A stretch of DNA of 64,000 nucleotides, taken from the NCBI GenBank assembly GCA_942492935.1, contig OW818654.1:558001-622000 (forward strand), given 5' to 3'. Position numbers and translations under genes: made by a program. The DNA comes from JANJUO01 sp942492935 (GTDB taxonomy: Bacteria > Bacteroidota > Ignavibacteria > Kapaibacteriales > UBA2268). Positions 9,433 to 17,989 of the stretch are shown piece by piece (the first letter of the stretch is position 1; each line of letters begins with the position of its first letter). Below the pieces are notes generated by a model. The model was not told where the DNA came from. It did not search any database and saw only the letters and a list, made by a program, of their open reading frames with translations.

Positions 9433-9911
9433 ATGAAATTCATCTTTTTTTTACCACCCAATAAATTGTGTCCGCAATCTACTACGATTTTGTTGATTTT
9501 ATCAATCAATTCAGGAGTCAATAACTTCACATTATCTTTGATGGTTTGTAGCTCATATTTACTGGTGTCACCCCATTCCCAAGAATCATGTCCAAGAAAT
9601 GCTCTGATTGTTCTATGCTCATTTGATAAATTGTGCAATTTATCATAATCCAAATCGGAAACTTGACGAATTAGTCCCAATACTAATATCTTCCACAAAT
9701 CCATGCCTGGTCTGCCATTATTCTTTGATACCTTAGGAAGTAATTCTTCATCTAATAATTTTAAAATTTCTGCTCGAATTTCTGTGTTAGTGAATAAATA
9801 TTGAAGACCACGAAGAGTTTTATCAATTTCATCTCGGGATTTTGGATTAATTTGAATTTCAGAAATATCCACATTGCCAAATCTGTTTGTAATATCAATT
9901 ATTTTACGCAT
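9429..9911 (-). CDS. ISNCY-family transposase, N-terminal frame (orfA)
   Basis: 160 aa resembling the start of ISNCY transposases (SRDEIDKTLRGLQYLF, GRPGMDLWKILVLGLIRQ, LSNEHRTIRAFLGHD, YELQTIKDNVKLLTPELID, VVDCGH). It ends GGKKKMNFM at a TGA inside what is normally one continuous protein. Just before the stop the minus strand reads GGT followed by eight A and a G. Zero-frame codons AAA-AAG preceded by A form the canonical A AAA AAG slippery heptamer. A -1 slip continues GGKKKDEFHVSIDSFV, exactly the family's joining region. The frame is therefore either programmed -1 frameshifting or a homopolymer lesion. Confidence 0.85.
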   Translation of the reverse strand: MRKIIDITNRFGNVDISEIQINPKSRDEIDKTLRGLQYLFTNTEIRAEILKLLDEELLPKVSKNNGRPGMDLWKILVLGLIRQVSDLDYDKLHNLSNEHRTIRAFLGHDSWEWGDTSKYELQTIKDNVKLLTPELIDKINKIVVDCGHNLLGGKKKMNFM

Positions 9912-10169
9912 AATTTTTTTCCGAAGATTTTAATAATTTTTCAAATTGCAAACAACTTACAATACAAAAATAACGCTTTTGCCGCACCTAATCAAGCTTT
10001 TTAATGTTTATTTATGAAAACTTATCCACATTCTCACTTTTTTTCATCTTATATTTTCCAAGCTAAACCATTGATATTATTTCCTTTGATGAGTTTATTT
10101 CCAGAGACTATTTATCCAATTTTGAGGTGGAGTCCATCTATTTAAAGTGTAAAAGAGTAAGAAAATCCC

Positions 10170-10239
10170 AGATGTCCGACACTTGAACATGAAGATTGCT
10201 TCAAATTACATCAAAATTGAAAATAAGTGTCGGACATCT
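10170..10239. repeat. GATGTCC palindrome with long loop
   Basis: Perfect 15-bp arms AGATGTCCGACACTT / AAGTGTCGGACATCT separated by about 40 bases. This is the G/C version of the family whose other members have A/T or T/A at the same stem position (7906, 8040, 18848, 18984, 19118). It lies between an incomplete GGAGTCCATCT hairpin element (to about 10142) and the antitoxin gene. Confidence 0.8.
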
Positions 10240-10308
10240 TTTCCGAAATATCAAAATTATAAGAACCTCACCCCTTATCCAACACACTTCTAAAGTAAAT
10301 CAAATTGC

Positions 10309-10539
10309 TTATTGTGTTTTACTTGCTTCCAATTTTTCTGCTACCCAAAATTTGATAATAGATTGGCGAGTAACTCCAAGTTTGGATGCTTCTAAATCAA
10401 TTTTTTGCAGCATCCATAGCGGAACATCTATATTAATTCTTTTGGGATGATGATTTGTTCTTACAGATTGATTTAAATCAAGATATTCAGTTAAATCTTC
10501 ACCATTATCAAATTTTTCTTCAAAATCAATTGCTTTCAT
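10309..10539 (-). CDS. brnA: Putative BrnA/CopG-type ribbon-helix-helix antitoxin
   Basis: A 76-aa acidic N-terminus plus a C-terminal ribbon-helix-helix segment (RINIDVPLWMLQKIDLEASKLGVTRQSIIKFWVAEKLE). It overlaps the 3' end of the upstream toxin-like gene by 14 bases, the toxin-then-antitoxin order typical of BrnT/BrnA. It would neutralise the toxin and autorepress the pair. It is more CopG-like than textbook BrnA, so the symbol is tentative. Confidence 0.75.
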   Translation of the reverse strand: MKAIDFEEKFDNGEDLTEYLDLNQSVRTNHHPKRINIDVPLWMLQKIDLEASKLGVTRQSIIKFWVAEKLEASKTQ

Positions 10540-10786
10540 AATAAAATATCTCCTCTTTTCTTGAACGTCTTGCTGATATAATTCTTATGTTTAAATTTCT
10601 ATATGTTATTATTGCAGTCCAATGAGCTGCTTTAATTTTACAGATAACAACAAATCTTGGTTCAACTTCAGTTTTCGCAGGTATTTCTAATAAATTTTCA
10701 TCATTCCAAAGTAATTGAGCTTCAAAAAAATCAATACCATGCTTAACTTTATTTGCTAAACTTGTATTTATATCAAACTCAAACAT
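10526..10786 (-). CDS. brnT: BrnT-family ribonuclease toxin
   Basis: I place the start at the internal Met of MFEFDINTSLANKVKHGIDF, because BrnT proteins begin with this FxxDxxK...KHGxxF signature. An ATG 36 bases upstream would add only MPFIFFLFKSDL. The family pattern continues with an aromatic/acidic segment (FFEAQLLWND), VVICKIKAAHWTAIITYR and the C-terminal RIISARRSRKEEIFYYE, which corresponds to the conserved IRIISARKA...E..YE end. Length about 86 aa, normal for BrnT, a RelE-fold translation-inhibiting RNase. The antitoxin gene overlaps downstream. Confidence 0.84.
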   Translation of the reverse strand: MFEFDINTSLANKVKHGIDFFEAQLLWNDENLLEIPAKTEVEPRFVVICKIKAAHWTAIITYRNLNIRIISARRSRKEEIFYYESN

Positions 10787-10946
10787 TAAATCAGATTTAA
10801 ATAAAAAGAAGATAAACGGCAATCGAAAAGTTTATTGTAAATTTTTTTCTGGATTATTAAATGAACCTAAAATTGATGGAATAAGATAAATATCACTTAC
10901 TCTAAAAATTGTATAAGTAAATTACTATAAGAAATTTCCACAAAAT

Positions 10947-10980
10947 AATTCGGGCTACTCTTTACAAAGTAGCCCGAATT
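10947..10980 (-). terminator. Terminator hairpin duplicated from the hydrogenase operon
   Basis: Arms AATTCGGGCTACT / AGTAGCCCGAATT (13 bp) with an 8-base loop. The same CGGGCTAC stem follows hydA at 14111-14136. It sits just after the hydA relic, in the same relative position as at the intact locus. Confidence 0.75.
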
Positions 10981-10986
10981 ATTTTT

Positions 10987-11037
10987 CTAATATCTATTTC
11001 GTTTTGTATAATGTGTATGCAGCAACTTATGGGATTT
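10987..11037 (-). pseudogene. Relic: last 16 codons and stop of a second [FeFe]-hydrogenase hydA gene
   Basis: The minus strand encodes KSHKLLHTHYTKRNRY then TAG, identical in protein sequence to the C-terminus of HydA (14145-15935). At DNA level 11 of the 16 codons differ, every change being synonymous. Upstream the homology ends abruptly at a TAA, and a GGAGTCCATCT-family hairpin element begins nine bases further on. This is the stump of a diverged hydA homologue that was under purifying selection before it was lost. A 96-aa ORF crossing the region in another frame is spurious. Confidence 0.8.
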
Positions 11038-11045
11038 TTACGTTT

Positions 11046-11119
11046 AGATAGACTTTCGCAAGTTTTTTCAATTTTGATTTTTTTTGAATAATTGTTCAAT
11101 TTCGAGATGGTGTCCGTCT
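11046..11119. repeat. Terminal-inverted-repeat hairpin element (GGAGTCCATCT family), copy 2
   Basis: A 74-bp element from AGATAGACTTTC to GGTGTCCGTCT with an AT-rich centre containing TTTGAATAATTGTTCAATTT. It is homologous to 14021-14092 and to the IS-interrupted copy at 42078/43382. The rest of this spacer, to 11352, shows nothing I can identify. Confidence 0.7.
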
Positions 11120-11352
11120 GAATAAACAAAAATGTCGCCAGCCCATAAACCGCTGGGGGAATTTCAAATCTTTCCTGCTGTCTGACTTGAGTAATTAATG
11201 TTTTAAGCGAAAACCGTTTCCCCCTATTAGATTTGCTTCTTTCAAAATACACTAAGTTTTTACATCCCCAACTTTTTAAACGCGATTCAGAGTAAGCATT
11301 ACTATTTATTTTTCAATAACCACGTATATGTACAAATTTACTTGTTTTGTTT

Positions 11353-12879
11353 TTACATTACAATTATCATCTCTTTGTAAATTTTATCTCCAGATTTATA
11401 GTGTAAATAATATATTCCAGAAGAAATATAGGAAGGTATTTCGATTTCATTCTCATTTATGAGCAAGTTTTGCGACATTCCTACAATATTATGTAAAACA
11501 GCATCAAGTATTGGTTCAGATTGTAGAATTTTTAATTTACTGCCAGCTGAAACTGGATTAGGGTATATTTTGTGATTATTTAAATCAGTTCTCTCGGTAG
11601 GAATTGATAAAACTGGATTATGATAAGTATAATAAGTCTGTTCCCGTGAGCAGAATAAATAAAGTGTATCATTATGAAAGCTATGAGGCGAAGTTAAATT
11701 CCAAATACGATTTTCACACTTGTCATTTTTGTCATAAGGATTCAAATCATTCCAGCTATTCCCATAATCATTAGACAAATAAACTTCAGATAAAGCAGAA
11801 ACAATTACACCTATTTTATTATTATTGTAAAATTTAATATAGCCGCCATGATCACCCAAAATTTTATTGTATGGGTCATTAATATTAATTTTGTTGTTAT
11901 CTTTGAATAAAACTTTTTCCCAAGTTAAACCACCATCAATTGTCTTGAATACAAAAAATTTCAAATTGACATTGTTTATTTCTTTATTATAGTAATAATA
12001 TTGACCACTATAAAAACCAGTTTTACTGTCAAAGAAGTAAAAATAACCAAGTTTATCAATAGGTAAATTAATTTTTTCAAACGTTTTGCATCCATCATAA
12101 GTCTTGTATGAAGCAATTTCATAAACGCGTATAGCCGAATTTTTTTTGTTCAGATACTTTATGTAGCTAAAGAAAATTGTATCTTGAGAAATCGCATGAC
12201 ATAGACCGTCAGCATACCAACGAGTTGAATCATATAGAGTAAAATCATCCATAACAATAGGTTTATTTGGCAATTTTTCATATAGTGTTGTGAAATCTTT
12301 GCTATATTTATAAATATTTTCTCTTCCAACAACAAGCCAACCATAATTATCAAAATAAAATATTTTGTTAGCATAATATTCATCAAGTATTATTCTTGGT
12401 ACATTGTTCGAATCATTTAAGTCTGCGATTTTGATGTATGCTTTTGCTTTTAATGTGTCCACATACACTAACTTATTCTTTGTTGAATCATAAGCATAAG
12501 TAACAGAATAGCCAGGACCGCCACCTAAAAAATATAATTTATCTTTAATTCTAATATAATCTGATATTCTTTTTGCACTGTATTTTAGTAGCTTGTCAAT
12601 GTGTTCTATAGAATCTCCAAAAACTTTCACCCATTTATTATCTTTTTTTAGCAATGCTATATTATAACTACCAGGATCATCTGCAATAACGATTTTTTCA
12701 TTGTTATCCGTAAAATCTATATTGTTGATTCTAAATTTGTAATTTATGCTTGTATCAATTTTTTTCAAAAAACCTTTAGGCAAACAACTATCCGATATTT
12801 GAGACAATACTAATAATGGACTCATGCCAAAAAATAATATAATTAATATTTTTATGTTAAATTTGTTATTATTTGGCAT
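11353..12879 (-). CDS. T9SS-exported Asp-box/propeller protein
   Basis: A 508-aa protein with a signal peptide (KILIILFFGMSPLLVLSQ). The body is repetitive beta-structure with sialidase/BNR-style Asp boxes (KTIDGGLTWEKV, LSNDYGNSWNDL), suggesting a beta-propeller. The C-terminal about 75 residues form a T9SS type A sorting domain (IYPNPVSAGSKLKIL ... SSGIYYLHYKSGDK). It starts inside the end of the preceding minus-strand gene (11-base overlap), so the two are probably translated from one mRNA. Exported and surface-anchored or released; ligand unknown. Confidence 0.85.
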   Translation of the reverse strand: MPNNNKFNIKILIILFFGMSPLLVLSQISDSCLPKGFLKKIDTSINYKFRINNIDFTDNNEKIVIADDPGSYNIALLKKDNKWVKVFGDSIEHIDKLLKYSAKRISDYIRIKDKLYFLGGGPGYSVTYAYDSTKNKLVYVDTLKAKAYIKIADLNDSNNVPRIILDEYYANKIFYFDNYGWLVVGRENIYKYSKDFTTLYEKLPNKPIVMDDFTLYDSTRWYADGLCHAISQDTIFFSYIKYLNKKNSAIRVYEIASYKTYDGCKTFEKINLPIDKLGYFYFFDSKTGFYSGQYYYYNKEINNVNLKFFVFKTIDGGLTWEKVLFKDNNKININDPYNKILGDHGGYIKFYNNNKIGVIVSALSEVYLSNDYGNSWNDLNPYDKNDKCENRIWNLTSPHSFHNDTLYLFCSREQTYYTYHNPVLSIPTERTDLNNHKIYPNPVSAGSKLKILQSEPILDAVLHNIVGMSQNLLINENEIEIPSYISSGIYYLHYKSGDKIYKEMIIVM

Positions 12880-13768
12880 TTAAAAATTTTCCTGAATAAG
12901 TTGTCCCATCATCAAAAACTATTTTGTATAAATAAGTGCCAATAGATACATCATTCTCAATTACAAAAATATGCTTTTGAGATAAATTAGTATTGAACTC
13001 TTTAAAATAAATTAAACGTCCTTGTAAATCATTCAAATAAATCTTTCCATTACGTTTTAAATCAGAGTTCAATCTTAAAGTAACAGAAGCTGCTATATTA
13101 TCTGATAAGAACTGAATTTTATAATCTATATCGTTATTATAGTTATCCTCTTTAACTGATAATTTTGGTATAACCCAAGGAGGGAAGCACATATTTCTGC
13201 ACGGGAAATTGGTACCTTCTTATACATTTGGACAACTTTGTACTGGATCCAAAGTAACGATAGGCGGTTCAGTAGAAAAATCGTAACTAGTTTTACAACA
13301 ATAAGAGTTCACGCAGCCATTAACTTGTGTTGTATAGCCATGAGTACTAAAATAACTGACCTCGTAACTGCAGGCTCTAAGTCTCAATTGAATAGTTGTA
13401 TTTGTATGCGATAGTGGTCCATTATACAACAAATGTTTAACAACTAAATTAAAGTAATTTTCAATTTCCCATCCATTGCAAAAATCATAGAACCATTGAA
13501 ACGTACATATATAATATTCATTGCACGTATAATTAACATAGTATTGATAATACATTTGCTTTTCAGGTTCCGAGGGTGTACAATGAAAACTAAACCATTC
13601 CGTTTTTTCTTCCCATGTACCTTCATTACAAGTACAAGGTACTCCATTTATTGGTGCGCAAGGAGGTAGCGTTGAATAAATATTCGTATAATTCAACAGT
13701 ACTGCAAAAACAATAATAAACCAGAAATTTCCCAGAATCATTATTTTTAAAATTTGCATTTTAATCAC
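12869..13768 (-). pseudogene. Cys-rich T9SS-exported protein interrupted by one in-frame stop
   Basis: Two consecutive ORFs (13768-13220 and 13192-12869) are in the same frame, separated by a single TAA (13222-13220) and nine sense codons (EGTNFPCRN). The first part has a signal peptide-like start and about a dozen cysteines (CAPINGVPCTC, FHCTPSE, CVNSYCCKTS). The second part is a T9SS sorting domain (VTLRLNSDLKRNGKIYLNDL ... VSIGTYLYKIVFDDGTTYSG). Neither half makes sense alone: one lacks the sorting signal, the other the export signal. The simplest reading is a recent nonsense mutation; sequencing error or stop readthrough are alternatives. No known domain is recognised in the Cys-rich part. 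Confidence 0.7.
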
Positions 13769-14020
13769 CTTATTTAAATATTTTATTAATTAATTATTTT
13801 AGAAAATACTTCCCTAAACAAAGTACAAATATACAGGTTTGATTTGTTGTAAACAAATTATTAATTGAACGCAAAAAAATCATTGACTTTTCAAAATTAG
13901 AAACAAAATCTTTACCGCTAAAGGAATAGATTCTTGCATAAAAGCAAAATTAAGTCCTAAACCGTTGGAGAAAATTTAAATCACTTTATAATTTCAAACA
14001 AAAATTTATTTGAGAAAAAA

Positions 14021-14092
14021 AGATAGACTTTCACCTATATTCAATTTTGATAGTATTTGAATAATTGTTCTTTTTCGAGGTGAAGTCAATCT
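14021..14092. repeat. Terminal-inverted-repeat hairpin element (GGAGTCCATCT family), copy 3
   Basis: A 72-bp element with ends AGATAGACTTTCACCT and AGGTGAAGTCAATCT that pair with minor mismatches around an AT-rich core. It lies immediately downstream of the hydrogenase terminator. The preceding 13769-14020 shows no other feature. Confidence 0.72.
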
Positions 14093-14101
14093 GAACTAAT
14101 A

Positions 14102-14137
14102 CAAAAAAAATTCGGGCTACCTTCCAGTAGCCCGATT
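14102..14137 (-). terminator. Rho-independent terminator of the hydrogenase operon
   Basis: On the minus strand, ATCGGGCTAC / GTAGCCCGAA with a 6-base loop runs into a run of eight or more T. It lies just after the hydA stop. Confidence 0.9.
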
Positions 14138-14144
14138 TGTTTTT

Positions 14145-15935
14145 CTAATATCTGTTGCGTTTGGTGTAGTGAGTGTGGAGCAGTTTGTGGGATTTTTTGC
14201 CCAAAGGTCCATCCACCAAAAATTCTTCATAAATCTGCTTGATTTCAGGATTTTCGTGTGATTTACGGATAGGCATTCCGGCATCTTCTTCGTAAATTGC
14301 TTGAATTCTTTTCTTGCGAACTTCATCATTTGTTGGAATTGGCTGACCGCCACCACCAATACAACCGCCCGGACAAGCCATAACTTCAATAAAATGATAA
14401 GGTGAAGTTCCGGCGACAATTTGCTCCATAATAATTCTTGCATTTTTCAAGCCATGAGCAGCTGCTACTTTTAATTCAACTCCATTCAAAAAACTCCATT
14501 CAGGCAGGCAATCTTCTATCATTATAGATGCTTCCTTTATTCCCTCCAAACCACGAACTGGAGTGATATTCAAACGGTCGAACGGAACATCTCTGCCAGT
14601 AACGAGTTCGTAAGCAGTACGCAAAGCCGCTTCCATAACCCCGCCGGTAGCACCAAAAATTACTGCCGCACCAGTAGAATCGCCCATAATACTATCAAAA
14701 TCACCTTCATGAAGTTCGCTGAAATCAATTCCAGCCATCCGTATCATGTGCCCAATTTCTCGAGTTGTGAGTCCAGCATCAATGTCTTGATAACCGCTTG
14801 ATTTCATTTCTGGACGGTTTGCCTCAAATTTCTTAGCGGCACATGGCATAGCCGCAACGCTGACAATATTTTCAGGGTCAACCCCAATTTTTTCAGCAAA
14901 ATATGTTTTTGCAAGTGCCCCAAACATTTGCTGAGGAGATTTGCAAGTTGAAAGATGTCCTAATTTATCGGGATACATGTGCTCAATAAACTTCACCCAG
15001 CCAGGCGAGCAGGAAGTAATCATTGGCAAAGAAACTTCTTCCTTTTCAACCAATGCTTTTTTCAATCGCATTAAAAGTTCGGTTCCTTCTTCCACAATTG
15101 TTAAGTCGGCTGTGTAGTTCGTGTCCAAAACAGAATCAAAGCCGATTTTTTTCAAAGCTGCAACCATCTTTCCTGTAACTCTTGTTCCCGGCGGATAACC
15201 AAGCATTTCGCCAATTGCCACACGAACCGAAGGTGCTGTATTAATCACAACATATTTCTTTTCATCGCCTATTGCGTTCCAAATATCATCATAGTAGCGT
15301 CTTTCGGTAAGAGCACCTGTTGGGCAGTGAATAACACACTGACCGCAATTTACGCAAACAACTTCATTCAACGGCAAATCCATAAATGTAGATATTTTCA
15401 TATCTTTGCCCTTGTTTACCACTGTGATTGCATTCACATGTTGAAGTTCGGCACAAGTACGCACACATCTCTGACAGCGAACACATTTTGAGTCGTCTTT
15501 TTCGATTGACCAAGAAGATTTATCAATTTTTAGATTTTCTGGCTTTAAAACACTCAAATATCTGTCGTTGTCAATATTGTATTCTGATGCAAGTTGCTGA
15601 AGTTCGCAATTAGTAGAGCGATAGCAAGTGGTGCATTGTGTATTATGCTCCGAAACAAGCAATGCAATCAGGTCTTTTCGTGCATTTCGCACTTTTGGAG
15701 TATTAGTTTTGATATTCATTCCTTGTTCACAAGGAGTAGCACATGATGCCAATAAAGTACGATATCCTTCTGCCTCAACAACACAAACGCGACAATTTCC
15801 AGCTACACACAAATCCTCATGATAGCACAAAGTTGGTATTCTGATGTTTACTTTTTTTGCCGCTTCAAGAATTGATGTTCCTTTGCTGACGCTCACATCT
15901 ATGCCATTTATAGTCAAACTTATTATATTTTCCAT
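14145..15935 (-). CDS. hydA: [FeFe]-hydrogenase catalytic subunit (HydA/HndD type)
   Basis: 596 aa. N-terminal [2Fe-2S] ferredoxin domain (CYHEDLCVAGNCRVC), then the His/Cys cluster segment (HNTQCTTCYRSTNC), then two [4Fe-4S] sites (CVRCQRCVRTC and CVNCGQCVIHCP). The H-cluster domain has L1 TSCSPGW (Cys309), L2 MPCAAKKFE (Cys365) and L3 EVMACPGGCIGGGGQP (Cys521, Cys525). L1 has Ser where the textbook motif TSCCPGW has the second Cys. I recall the same variant in other NAD(P)-linked HndD-type enzymes, so inactivity should not be assumed. The small-subunit-like C-terminus is fused on. Cytoplasmic: no Tat signal. It is the last gene of hydC-hydB-hydA. It couples H2 evolution or uptake to NAD(P)(H), possibly with ferredoxin. 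Confidence 0.95.
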   Translation of the reverse strand: MENIISLTINGIDVSVSKGTSILEAAKKVNIRIPTLCYHEDLCVAGNCRVCVVEAEGYRTLLASCATPCEQGMNIKTNTPKVRNARKDLIALLVSEHNTQCTTCYRSTNCELQQLASEYNIDNDRYLSVLKPENLKIDKSSWSIEKDDSKCVRCQRCVRTCAELQHVNAITVVNKGKDMKISTFMDLPLNEVVCVNCGQCVIHCPTGALTERRYYDDIWNAIGDEKKYVVINTAPSVRVAIGEMLGYPPGTRVTGKMVAALKKIGFDSVLDTNYTADLTIVEEGTELLMRLKKALVEKEEVSLPMITSCSPGWVKFIEHMYPDKLGHLSTCKSPQQMFGALAKTYFAEKIGVDPENIVSVAAMPCAAKKFEANRPEMKSSGYQDIDAGLTTREIGHMIRMAGIDFSELHEGDFDSIMGDSTGAAVIFGATGGVMEAALRTAYELVTGRDVPFDRLNITPVRGLEGIKEASIMIEDCLPEWSFLNGVELKVAAAHGLKNARIIMEQIVAGTSPYHFIEVMACPGGCIGGGGQPIPTNDEVRKKRIQAIYEEDAGMPIRKSHENPEIKQIYEEFLVDGPLGKKSHKLLHTHYTKRNRY

Positions 15936-15965
15936 TTTTATTTTCTTGAATTAATTAGACAAAAT

Positions 15966-17147
15966 TTAGTAAATCATTTCTTCGCGGAAATTCTCAACAA
16001 TTGATGAGAATGAATTTGCAACCGATTGTCCCAGCCCACATTTAGCAGTAATTTTCATTGTTTCGGTTAGTGAAAGCAACTGTTCAAGATATTCAGGAGG
16101 TTTGATTCCGCGTTTTACTGCATCAATTCCCTTTTTGAGTTGCTGACAGCCAATTCTGCATGGCGTACATTGTCCGCAAGATTCTTCTTCGAAAAATTCA
16201 AGATAATTTTCTAAAACGTGATACATTGAGCGGGTTGAATTAAAAATCATCATCGAGCCACCAGTTGGCAAATTATCGCCCGATAAACCGCCTTTGAATC
16301 CAAGTGTTGTTTGACTGAATTTTTTTCTTGGAACGCAAAAGCCAGAGGCACCTCCAACTTGCACTGCTTTAGTATCACCATCGCCAAATTCACGCACAAA
16401 TTCTTCAAGCGACAAACCGAATTCAAGGTCATAAATTCCAGGTTTTGGAGTATCGCCAGAAACGGAGAATAATTTTGAGCCATGTGAATCTTGAATGCCC
16501 AATTTTTTGAACTCATCTGGTCCAATATTGCATACAGTCATTGCAGAAACGAGTGTTTCAACATTATTTATAACAGTTGGACATCCAAATAATCCATTGT
16601 TTGTTGGGAATGGTGGCTTGTTTCTTGGCTCACCACGCTTTCCTTCAATTGAATTTAGCAAGGCAGTTTCTTCGCCGCAAACATAAGCACCGCTACCAAG
16701 AAATATTTCAACTCTAAAATTCAAACCGTGAATATCGCAATATACATGAAATTCATCAATTTCTTTCTGCAACTGTGGAACAAGAAATTTATATTCGCCA
16801 CGTAAGTAAATATAACCCTTATTTGCACCAATAACCTTTGCACAAATCCCCATACCTGACAAAACTTTTCGTGGCACTTTCGAGAGAATTTCTCTATCTT
16901 TGAATGTGCCTGGTTCGCCTTCGTCTGCGTTGCAAATTACATATTTTTGCTCACCATCTGCTTGAGCGGCAAATTTCCATTTCAAACCAGTGAGAAAGCC
17001 AGCTCCACCGCGACCTTTCAATCCGGAATCTATCAAATCTTTAATAATTTCATTATTTGGTCTGGAGAGATTTTTCTCCAATATTTTATATTTTTCGGGT
17101 GAATAAGTTCCCAAAATCATATCGAGCCGTTGAAGTCTTTCAGCCAT
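15966..17147 (-). CDS. hydB: NAD(P)H-binding flavoprotein subunit of hydrogenase (HydB/HndC/NuoF-like), compact form
   Basis: 393 aa. Has the NuoF core: GRGGAGFLTGLKW and YVICNADEGEPGTFKDRE for NAD(H) and FMN, GAYVCGEETALLNSIEGKRGEPR, and the C-terminal [4Fe-4S] site SCGQCTPCRIGC...KCGLG. Bifurcating HydB proteins such as that of Thermotoga are over 600 aa, with an N-terminal thioredoxin-like [2Fe-2S] domain and a C-terminal 2x[4Fe-4S] ferredoxin domain. Both are absent here. By family knowledge this points to a simpler NADH-linked enzyme rather than a classical bifurcating one; that is inference. The gene is 16 bases after hydC. Confidence 0.94.
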   Translation of the reverse strand: MAERLQRLDMILGTYSPEKYKILEKNLSRPNNEIIKDLIDSGLKGRGGAGFLTGLKWKFAAQADGEQKYVICNADEGEPGTFKDREILSKVPRKVLSGMGICAKVIGANKGYIYLRGEYKFLVPQLQKEIDEFHVYCDIHGLNFRVEIFLGSGAYVCGEETALLNSIEGKRGEPRNKPPFPTNNGLFGCPTVINNVETLVSAMTVCNIGPDEFKKLGIQDSHGSKLFSVSGDTPKPGIYDLEFGLSLEEFVREFGDGDTKAVQVGGASGFCVPRKKFSQTTLGFKGGLSGDNLPTGGSMMIFNSTRSMYHVLENYLEFFEEESCGQCTPCRIGCQQLKKGIDAVKRGIKPPEYLEQLLSLTETMKITAKCGLGQSVANSFSSIVENFREEMIY

Positions 17148-17163
17148 AATTTTCTTCCTATAT

Positions 17164-17631
17164 TTATTGTTTATTTTTATATTCTCTGATAATATCTCTT
17201 ACTTTTTCGGGAGTAAGCTCTGTATAAACTTCGTCATTAATCAGCATTGCAGGTCCTTTATGGCACCATCCCAAACAATTTGTGTATAGCAATGAAAACT
17301 TCCGATTCAAAGTAGTTTCGCCAACTTTAATTTTCAATAAATTTTCCAAAGTTTCAATAATTTTGTTTTTATTATGCATATCACAAACAATTGTTTTGCA
17401 CACTCTAATCACATATTTTCCGCGTGGGATAGTATCCAAAAAAGAATAGAAAGTGGCTTTACCGTAAACATCGGCTGAGGAAATATCGAGCGTTTTTGCA
17501 ACTTCAACCATTGCTTCGTCAGACAAATACTGCTCATTACGCTGAATTTCCTGCAAAATCGGAAGTAATGCCTCTCGATTTGCTCCATAATGCCCTGTAA
17601 CTTTGTCGATTAACTCTCTTGTGTGTGGCAT
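17164..17631 (-). CDS. hydC: Thioredoxin-fold [2Fe-2S] subunit of hydrogenase (HydC/HndA/NuoE-like)
   Basis: A 155-aa NuoE family protein. N-terminal helical bundle (LLPILQEIQRNEQYLSDEAM) and thioredoxin-like domain with the four [2Fe-2S] cysteines (VCKTIVC and NCLGWC). It passes electrons within the trimeric complex, next to the flavin subunit. First gene of the minus-strand operon; the promoter must lie in the roughly 350-base spacer shared with divergent tatC. Confidence 0.94.
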   Translation of the reverse strand: MPHTRELIDKVTGHYGANREALLPILQEIQRNEQYLSDEAMVEVAKTLDISSADVYGKATFYSFLDTIPRGKYVIRVCKTIVCDMHNKNKIIETLENLLKIKVGETTLNRKFSLLYTNCLGWCHKGPAMLINDEVYTELTPEKVRDIIREYKNKQ

Positions 17632-17989
17632 GATTCACCTTAATTTTCAAAAAAAAATTTTAATTAAAAAAAATTACAAAAATACAAATGCAATTTAATA
17701 ATATGTTACTAAATATCAAAATAAATTATACGAACAGCACCAAATATGTGATGATATTCACATCTCATAATTGAATTAATATTTCATATAATAATGAATT
17801 AAAAATATATCGGATGATAACCAAATTTATACTAATAATTTCGAACACAATTTGGTACAAGATAATTTACAAGGAAATTTTTCAAAAATAAATTTACTCG
17901 TAAATTATAAATGTTTTAGGAGCTTCCTAATCATCGTATTTCTCATTTAATAAGAAATAATTAAATAAATTTTATTAAATTTGTATTCT
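17632..17989. promoter_or_regulatory. Divergent promoter region hydC / tatC
   Basis: An AT-rich 358-base spacer between two divergent genes, so it must hold both promoters. I see no strong operator palindrome and no repeat-family member. Individual -7/-33 elements cannot be assigned with confidence at this base composition. Confidence 0.5.

Larger units (their letters stand above)
8224..10108 (-). mobile_element. ISNCY-type insertion sequence
   Basis: An element of about 1.9 kb around a two-frame transposase. Proposed ends are the inverted motif GTCTCTG, which starts at 8224 and, read on the other strand, at 10108. The similarity continues imperfectly inward: GTCTCTGACAGAAAACCC versus GTCTCTGGAAATAAACTC. 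A dinucleotide TA flanks both ends, but no longer target duplication is evident, so exact boundaries are uncertain. About 50 bases related to the lower-coordinate end occur alone at 54840-54909. Confidence 0.6.

Noticed and set aside
8443..9911. Two independent genes of unknown function
   Set aside because: Together they reproduce one transposase, joined exactly at a slippery A8 run.
10962..11252. 96-aa minus-strand ORF
   Set aside because: It runs out of frame through the hydA relic and the hairpin element; its codons are explained by those features.
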